DNA of 64,000 nt from Dinoroseobacter sp049801095. Lineage in GTDB: Bacteria > Pseudomonadota > Alphaproteobacteria > Rhodobacterales > Rhodobacteraceae. Numbering within the stretch: the stretch's first letter is position 1; each line of letters starts with the position of its first letter. A program made the position numbers and the translations under genes. The notes beneath the pieces were generated by a model. That model made no database searches, was not told the origin of the DNA, and saw only the letters and a program-made list of their open reading frames with translations. The DNA lies in assembly GCF_049801095.1 (NCBI RefSeq), contig NZ_JBNAGH010000002.1:558001-622000 (forward strand). The letters run 5' to 3'. Of this stretch, positions 59,025-64,000 are shown in pieces.

Positions 59025-59282
59025 TCAGACCTCGATCTTCAGGGCGAGCGCATGGATGCGCCCGACGAGATCCGCCCCCAGCGCCGCATGCACCGCGCGA
59101 TGCCGGGCAATGCGACTCATCCCCTCGAACTCCGCCGAGGCGATATGCACATTCCAGTGGCTCTCACCGCCCTCCTGGTACCCCGCATGGCCCCGATGGG
59201 ACTCGCTGTCATCGACCACCTCGAGAAGGCGGGGCGCAAACGCCGCCTGAAGCTTGCCTTCGATCTCGGTTTTCACACCCAT
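59025..59282 (-). CDS. BolA-family protein
   Basis: An 85-residue BolA/IbaG-type protein with the VKTEIEGKL helix, ESHRGHAGYQEGGESHW (containing the cluster-binding His) and the FEGMSRIARHRAVHAAL helix-loop segment. BolA proteins work with monothiol glutaredoxins in iron-sulfur and iron regulation. In alphaproteobacteria a bolA gene is often divergent from a DnaJ-like gene, as here. Confidence 0.92.
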   Translation of the reverse strand: MGVKTEIEGKLQAAFAPRLLEVVDDSESHRGHAGYQEGGESHWNVHIASAEFEGMSRIARHRAVHAALGADLVGRIHALALKIEV

Positions 59283-59354
59283 TTTGTCGCAATCCTCTTT
59301 GCTTGCCCGAACAAAGCATTAAACTCTCCTCTCCGAGTCGAAAAGTGAGGTGCC

Positions 59355-59984
59355 ATGTCCAAGAGTGATCCTTTCGGGTTCGATATGTCTGTATCGTCCT
59401 CCAAGAAGAAGAATCCGCGTGGCCGCCGCGGCATGTCCGGCGCCTCGGAAACCTCCACGCGCCAGTGTGAACATGAGGGCTGCACCGAGCCCGGCAAGTA
59501 CCGCGCGCCCAAATCGCCCGACAGTCTCGATGAGTATTTCTGGTTCTGTCAGAAGCACGCGCGCGAATACAATCTGAAGTGGAATTTCTTCAACGGCCAG
59601 TCCGAGGAAGAAATGGCCAGGCGCATGGACAAGGACCGGGTTTGGGACCGCGAGACCAAACCGTTCAAGAAATCCACCGAGGAGCGCGCCTGGGCCCGCC
59701 TGGGCGTTGACGACCCGCACCAAGTGCTGGGAGAGAACGCGACCCGCAATCCCGGGAAGTCGATCACCGGTACAAGACGGCTACCGCCGACCGAGCGTCG
59801 TGCGATCGAGATTCTGGAAGCCAAGGACCATTGGACAAAGCCGGAAATTCGCAAGTCTTACAAAGCACTGATCAAGGTTCTTCACCCTGACATGAATGGC
59901 GGCGACCGGAGTGACGAAGAAAAGCTGCAAGAGGTCGTCTGGGCCTGGGATCAGATCAAGGACAGCCGCAACTTCAAGGGCTGA
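59355..59984 (+). CDS. J-domain (DnaJ-like) protein
   Basis: A 209-residue protein with a C-terminal J domain (about 145-207) and the HPD motif at 177-179 that stimulates DnaK. The N-terminal half holds CEHEGC and a later CQKH, which may form a zinc site. It lacks the G/F region and zinc domain of DnaJ itself. It is divergent from bolA by 72 bases, a conserved arrangement in alphaproteobacteria. Its client proteins are unknown. Confidence 0.9.
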   Translation: MSKSDPFGFDMSVSSSKKKNPRGRRGMSGASETSTRQCEHEGCTEPGKYRAPKSPDSLDEYFWFCQKHAREYNLKWNFFNGQSEEEMARRMDKDRVWDRETKPFKKSTEERAWARLGVDDPHQVLGENATRNPGKSITGTRRLPPTERRAIEILEAKDHWTKPEIRKSYKALIKVLHPDMNGGDRSDEEKLQEVVWAWDQIKDSRNFKG

Positions 59985-60182
59985 GTCCGCGCTGATCCTG
60001 CAAAGCTGATCGGGCCCCTGGCGCGCGAACCCGCGCGCCGCTGGTCTTCTGCGACATCATCTTAACCGATCAAGCCCGCCAGACTCCTACGGGCAAAAGC
60101 ACAACCTATAGGCGAAGAATGCATGCGGCGGGGCTGCCGACAGATCGCAACGCGCGTACAGGATTTCGGGGCTGGCGGCGCG

Positions 60183-60268
60183 TGGTACGGGCGGTGGGAC
60201 TCGAACCCACACGGCACTAAGGCCTTCGGATTTTAAGTCCGATATGTCTACCATTCCATCACGCCCGC
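60183..60268 (-). tRNA. tRNA-Leu (anticodon UAA), CCA encoded
   Basis: An 86-base tRNA with a long variable arm, as expected for Leu. The acceptor arm GCGGGCG pairs with CGCCCGT (a G-U at the first pair), the anticodon loop is CTTAAAA with UAA at 60233-60235, and the T loop is TTCGAGT. CCA is encoded at the 3' end (60183-60185). It reads UUA and UUG. The remaining bases from 59985 to 60182 show no gene. Confidence 0.96.
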
Positions 60269-60320
60269 ACCCCCCTTGGCTAGGACGCGCGCGGGCCTCG
60301 CGCAACCGGAAAAATCGCCG

Positions 60321-60896
60321 CTAAAGCTCCTGCCCTTTCGGGTCGTCTGGGGGCGCCGCGAGATAGACCCGCTCCGGCAGCCAGGGGTTCAGCGCCACGG
60401 CTTCGCGCAGCACCGATTGGGCCTGAAGCGCACGGCCCATGCGGATCAGCGTCAGGGCTTTGCCGGACATGGCCGCCGTATGGGTCGGACTGCGCGCAAG
60501 CGCCTCATCGAGGTCCCCGAGCGCGGGCTCGTAGTCTTCCTGCAGGAACCGGGCGAAGGCCCGCTGGTTCCACCCTTCGGCATAGTCCGGACAGAGCGCG
60601 ATCAGCGCCGTGAAGGTCTCGACCGCACCGGCGAAATCATAGCTTTGCCGCTGGGCCATGCCGCGATCCAGAAGCTCCTGTGCGGCGGCATCGGGCGCCT
60701 CGGTCCAGACCTGCCACAGCGCGATGGTCAGCGGGCGTGCCGCCGCCTCGGACGGCGCGGCCTGCAAACGCTCATGAATGGCGGCGATATCCGTGCTCCG
60801 GTCGCGCACCGGGGCACAGGTCTCGGCCAGTGCCGGGGTGGCAAGGGCCAGGCAAAGAAGCGGGGCGCTGAGGCGCGCAAGACGGAAATGGGCCAT
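60321..60896 (-). CDS. Exported TPR protein
   Basis: A 191-residue protein with a signal peptide (cleaved after ALA, near residue 24) and tetratricopeptide repeats from about 75 on, including AEGWNQRAFARFLQEDYEPALGD. It probably works in the periplasm as a scaffold. The ATG at 60896 is chosen because it gives the signal peptide. It ends 52 bases from the tRNA 5' end and starts divergent from the rhomboid gene. Confidence 0.82.
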   Translation of the reverse strand: MAHFRLARLSAPLLCLALATPALAETCAPVRDRSTDIAAIHERLQAAPSEAAARPLTIALWQVWTEAPDAAAQELLDRGMAQRQSYDFAGAVETFTALIALCPDYAEGWNQRAFARFLQEDYEPALGDLDEALARSPTHTAAMSGKALTLIRMGRALQAQSVLREAVALNPWLPERVYLAAPPDDPKGQEL

Positions 60897-60992
60897 GGCG
60901 AGAGAGTTGGCGCATATTCCATGGGCGTCAAATCCCGTTCCCGCGAGGGCGCCCCCTTGACCTGCGCGTCTCTGAGGCGCACCTGCTAGGCC

Positions 60993-61739
60993 ATGTTCCC
61001 GATCCGCGACCACAACCCGTCCAACCGAACGCCCTATGTCACCCTCGCGCTGATCGCGATCAATGTGGTGATCTTCCTGTCCTATGTCTCGGTCTTGGGC
61101 GATCCCCGCGCCTCGATGCAGGTCTTCGTGACCTGGGGCCTTGTGCCTGCGCAGCTCTCTTCCGGCGGCGGAGTGGCGAATATCTTCACCTCCATGTTTT
61201 TTCATGGCGGGTTCATGCATCTGGCAGGAAACATGCTGTTTCTCTGGGTGTTTGGCGACAATCTCGAGGATGAGATGGGTCATGGCACCTTTCTCGGCTT
61301 CTACCTGCTGAGCGGTGTGGGGGCGGGTTTGGCTCAGGTGATCTCGGACCCGACGAGCCCGATCCCCATGGTGGGCGCCTCCGGCGCAATTGCGGGGGTT
61401 CTGGGGGGCTATCTGCTGCTCTATCCCAAGGCGCGGGTGGATGTGCTCTTTATCATCGTGATCATTTTCAAGATCATCCCGATCCCGGCGGGGATTGTCT
61501 TGTCGATCTGGTTCGCGATGCAGGTCTTTTCCGGCGCGGCCACCCCGGCAGGCAGTGGCGGTGTCGCCTATTGGGCCCATGCGGGCGGCTTCGTGGCCGG
61601 GCTGGTGCTGGTCTTGCCGCTCTGGCTGAAGCTCGGGGGGACCGGCTTCTGGTCGCGCACCCATGGGCATCCTGACCACCCCGAGGCGCGCTATCGGCAG
61701 ATGCGCACCCGCGTGCCGCAGGTTCAGCGGCGGCGATGA
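60993..61739 (+). CDS. Rhomboid-family intramembrane serine protease
   Basis: A 248-residue protein with about seven spans. The catalytic Ser130 is in GASG and His196 in AYWAHAGGF; FMHLAGNMLFLWVFG carries the family HLxGN loop (His76). It cleaves membrane proteins within or near the bilayer. It overlaps the next gene by 4 bases (ATGA). Substrates are unknown. Confidence 0.93.
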   Translation: MFPIRDHNPSNRTPYVTLALIAINVVIFLSYVSVLGDPRASMQVFVTWGLVPAQLSSGGGVANIFTSMFFHGGFMHLAGNMLFLWVFGDNLEDEMGHGTFLGFYLLSGVGAGLAQVISDPTSPIPMVGASGAIAGVLGGYLLLYPKARVDVLFIIVIIFKIIPIPAGIVLSIWFAMQVFSGAATPAGSGGVAYWAHAGGFVAGLVLVLPLWLKLGGTGFWSRTHGHPDHPEARYRQMRTRVPQVQRRR

Positions 61740-62122
61740 GCGATCTGACTGACCCCACCCGCCTGACCTGCCATTGCGGCGCGGTTGTGTTGGAGCTGCG
61801 TCTCGCGGACGGGTTCCGCACCGCGCGCCGCTGCGACTGCTCCTATTGTCGCCGGCGCGGCGCTATTGCGGTCTCGGTGAAGCTGCCGAATCTGCGGGTT
61901 GTGCGGGGGGAAGAGGCCTTGCGGCTTTACACCTGGGGCACCCATACGGCGAAGCACTACTTCTGCGGAAACTGCGGCATCTATACCCATCACCAGCGCC
62001 GCTCGGACCCAAGCGAGTACGGGGTGAATGTGGGCGGGCTCGACGGGGTGAACCCGCGCGATCTGGGCGAGGTGCCTTGGGCAGATGGCGTGAACCACGT
62101 GTCAGATTCCGCCCCCGACTAG
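61736..62122 (+). CDS. GFA-family zinc protein (CENP-V/Gfa fold)
   Basis: A 128-residue protein with the zinc-site pattern TCHCG, then CDCSYC, then FCGNCG. The family is named for glutathione-dependent formaldehyde activation, a role that is debated, so I call only the fold. It is coupled to the rhomboid gene. The C-terminal half ends with a Gly-rich segment NVGGLDGVNP. Confidence 0.87.
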   Translation: MSDLTDPTRLTCHCGAVVLELRLADGFRTARRCDCSYCRRRGAIAVSVKLPNLRVVRGEEALRLYTWGTHTAKHYFCGNCGIYTHHQRRSDPSEYGVNVGGLDGVNPRDLGEVPWADGVNHVSDSAPD

Positions 62123-62158
62123 CATCGGATCTCGTGCGGCCCGATGGGCCGCCCGGGC

Positions 62159-62953
62159 TCAGCGCGCGCGGATGGTTTGGGAGAACTTGCTGAAAATCGG
62201 CTCATTCGCCGCAAGGATATGGCCATCCTCCAGCAGGGTCTGCCCCTCGCGGATCGGCTCCACCAGCCCGCCAGCCTCGCGCACGAGCACGATGCCTGCC
62301 GCGATGTCCCAGGGCTTCAGCCCCCGCTCCCAGAAGCCCTCGTAGCGGCCTGCGGCCACATAGGCCAGATCGAGCGCCGCCGCCCCCCAGCGCCGCACGC
62401 CCGCGCATTGGGGCAGAAGCTGACCCAGATCGCTCAGCGCCGCAGGCAGGTATTTGTTGTTGGCAAAGGGCAGCCCAGTGGCAAAGACCGACTCGATCAT
62501 CGCCCGGCGCGACGAGACCCGCATCCGCGTCTGGTTCATCCAGGCGCCCTGCCCCTTCTCGGCAAAGAACATCTCGTCCTTGGCCGCGTCGAACACGACC
62601 CCCGCCACGACCTCGCCCTTATGCTCCAGCGCGATGGACACCGCCCAATGGGGCATGCCGTGCAGGAAATTCGTCGTCCCGTCCAGCGGATCCACGATCC
62701 AGCGCCGGGTCGGGTCCGCGCCCACAACCTCGGTCTTGCTCTCCTCGGCCAGCCAGCCGTAATTCGGCCGGGCCTCGCGCAGCTCGGTCTCCAGGATCTC
62801 CTGCGCGCGCAGATCCGCGCGACTGACGAAATCCCCAGCGCCCTTCATCGAGGCCTGGAGGTTCTCCACCTCGCGAAAATCCTTGACGAGGCTGCGCCCC
62901 GCGGCCCGCGCGGCCTTGATCATCACGTTGAGGTTTGCACTTCCAATCGCCAT
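62159..62953 (-). CDS. suhB: Inositol-monophosphatase-family protein (SuhB-like)
   Basis: A 264-residue Mg-dependent phosphatase with the three family motifs: WLAEES (67-72), IVDPLDGTTNF (86-96) and WDIAAG near 216. It hydrolyses inositol or related sugar phosphates. Some SuhB proteins also join antitermination complexes. The start at 62953 is preceded by AGGAGG; the longer frame upstream is poorly conserved-looking. Confidence 0.92.
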   Translation of the reverse strand: MAIGSANLNVMIKAARAAGRSLVKDFREVENLQASMKGAGDFVSRADLRAQEILETELREARPNYGWLAEESKTEVVGADPTRRWIVDPLDGTTNFLHGMPHWAVSIALEHKGEVVAGVVFDAAKDEMFFAEKGQGAWMNQTRMRVSSRRAMIESVFATGLPFANNKYLPAALSDLGQLLPQCAGVRRWGAAALDLAYVAAGRYEGFWERGLKPWDIAAGIVLVREAGGLVEPIREGQTLLEDGHILAANEPIFSKFSQTIRAR

Positions 62954-63067
62954 TCCCGGCCTCCTGAATTCCAGCGCATGCCTATAGACAAGGGGCTGCG
63001 CCCTGCCAACCCCCAAACGCCCCATGCGACGGCTGGTCTTGGCCGTTCGCGTCCCCATATGGGAGGG

Positions 63068-64000
63068 ATGCTGACCCGACGCTCTGCCCTCGCCCTAACC
63101 GCCGCTGCCCTGATCCCTCATCCCGGGCGCGCCAGCCCCTCCTGGGGCGCCGTGGGGGACGCCGCGCGCAGGCTCGACCAGCTCCACAGCCTTGCCATCG
63201 CCCATCGGGGTGAGACCGTGCTGGCCGAGGCGTTTCGCGGCCCCAGCCTGGCGCGCCCGGCGCCGATCAAATCTGTCTCGAAATCCCTCGTGGCGCTACT
63301 CCTTGGCGCGGCAATCGACCGGGCCGAGGTCCCGGGCCCCGGCGCCCGCCTCGCCGAGGTCGCGCCCGCCCTCATCCCGCAAACCGCCGCCCCCATCGTC
63401 CTGGACCTGACCATGGCCGATCTCGTCACCATGCAGACCGGGCTTGAGCGGACCTCCGGTGCAAATTATGGCGGCTGGGTCGCCAGCGCGAACTGGGTCG
63501 CCAACGCCCTGTCGCGTCCGCAAATCGGCACACCCGGACGCGGCATGCTCTACTCCACCGGCAGCTTCCATGTGCTGGGCGCTGCCCTCACCGAGGCCAC
63601 CGGGCAGAGCCTGCTCACGCAGATGCGCGCGCGGATCGGCACGCCTCTGGGCATCGAGATCCCCGCCTGGACCCGCGATCCCCAGGGCTACTATCTGGGC
63701 GGCAATGAGATGGCCCTGCGACCCCTCGACCTGCTGCGCATCGGCGAGATGGTGCGCCGGAACGGATCGTGGAACGGCACACCCGTGATCAGCCCGGACT
63801 GGCTCGCGGCCTCGGCCCAGCCGCGCACGCGCTCCCGCTTCTCCGGGCTCGCCTATGGCTATGGCTGGTTCCTCGGACGCGCCGATGGGGCGGAGTTCTT
63901 GCTGGCACGCGGCTATGGGGGCCAGATCCTCTGCATCCTGCCCGCACGCGAGATCACCATCGCGATCACCTCGGACCCCACGCGCCCCGCCCGCTCCGGC
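63068..64000 (+). CDS. Serine hydrolase of the class C beta-lactamase family (3' end outside window)
   Basis: The frame is open for 311 codons to the right edge. It begins with a short signal-like leader (two Arg, then an Ala/Leu-rich core). SVSK (69-72) is the SxxK catalytic motif; the second-motif region reads LYSTGS instead of the usual YSN. Later come WNGTPVISPDW and a Gly-rich beta segment. Proteins of this family are often esterases or D-alanyl peptidases rather than lactamases. The start is the ATG after GGGAGG. Confidence 0.85.
   Translation, partial: MLTRRSALALTAAALIPHPGRASPSWGAVGDAARRLDQLHSLAIAHRGETVLAEAFRGPSLARPAPIKSVSKSLVALLLGAAIDRAEVPGPGARLAEVAPALIPQTAAPIVLDLTMADLVTMQTGLERTSGANYGGWVASANWVANALSRPQIGTPGRGMLYSTGSFHVLGAALTEATGQSLLTQMRARIGTPLGIEIPAWTRDPQGYYLGGNEMALRPLDLLRIGEMVRRNGSWNGTPVISPDWLAASAQPRTRSRFSGLAYGYGWFLGRADGAEFLLARGYGGQILCILPAREITIAITSDPTRPARSG

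Noticed and set aside
60321..61679. 452-codon minus-strand frame fused to the TPR protein
   Set aside because: The upstream part is antisense to the rhomboid gene; the TPR protein has its own ATG and signal peptide at 60896.
1..64000. CRISPR array, prophage or insertion sequence
   Set aside because: No regularly spaced repeats, integrase, transposase or terminal inverted repeats were found by reading both strands.

Overview
The window is high-GC alphaproteobacterial chromosome, most likely from a marine Rhodobacteraceae (Roseobacter-group) bacterium. The evidence is the gene families (form I carbon monoxide dehydrogenase, a SoeABC-type sulfite dehydrogenase, VPLPA-CTERM secreted proteins, a large TTT carboxylate transporter, an ScfR-type regulator), the dense operons with ATGA or TGATG overlaps, and short intergenic repeats of a kind familiar from this family. 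No phage, insertion sequence, CRISPR array or rRNA was seen. There is one tRNA gene, for Leu (UAA).

Layout. 1-680: start of a CsoR/RcnR-type metal-sensor repressor with a palindromic operator, then about 430 bp without a supportable gene. 678-14576: a galactoside catabolic locus. A leftward iclR-ABC ATPase pair faces a long rightward operon of binding protein, two permeases (with a YjbR-type gene between them), GH4 alpha-galactosidase, sugar-acid dehydratase, SDR sugar dehydrogenase, dgoK, dgoA, an SMP-30 lactonase and a GH42 beta-galactosidase. Together these supply uptake, hydrolysis and a De Ley-Doudoroff route from galactose to pyruvate and glyceraldehyde 3-phosphate. 14573-19064: sulfite dehydrogenase genes soeABC, whose first gene overlaps the end of the beta-galactosidase gene. 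19082-25596: xylulokinase, transhydrogenase pntAB, a PEMT-type methyltransferase and a metallo-beta-lactamase-fold protein with an altered metal site. 25717-31966: an orphan lower-GC membrane protein, a glutamine-amidotransferase-fold hydrolase, a GlcG-like protein with malate synthase G, and a photolyase with its DUF2256 partner. 32183-35508: aminopeptidase N and an SDR. 35635-43047: an ScfR-type regulator divergent from a TctCBA transporter, an oxalyl-CoA-synthetase-like ligase and a ketopantoate-reductase-family enzyme.

43053-51775: a compact form I CO dehydrogenase operon (coxM-S-L-D-E-F-orf29-G, leftward) preceded by a membrane MHYT-LytTR regulator. A direct repeat between the regulator gene and coxM fits a LytTR operator. 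A previously unlisted 29-codon ORF sits between coxF and coxG. 51822-64000: housekeeping and cell-envelope genes: an SLT-fold lipoprotein, a six-cysteine secreted protein, two VPLPA-CTERM proteins, gatB with two small membrane proteins, an HTH-TPR protein, a DUF4177 protein, BolA, a J-domain protein, tRNA-Leu, a TPR protein, rhomboid, a GFA protein, an inositol-monophosphatase-family protein and a truncated serine hydrolase.

Taken together the cell looks like a heterotroph that feeds on galactosides and small carboxylates and gains extra electrons from CO and sulfite oxidation. The most interesting leads are the cox operator repeat and orf29, the SDR with YxxxN instead of YxxxK, the metallo-beta-lactamase-fold protein with a rebuilt metal motif, the 48-codon leader ORF before the sugar permease gene, and a two-copy repeat whose hairpin arms differ while its head and loop are conserved.
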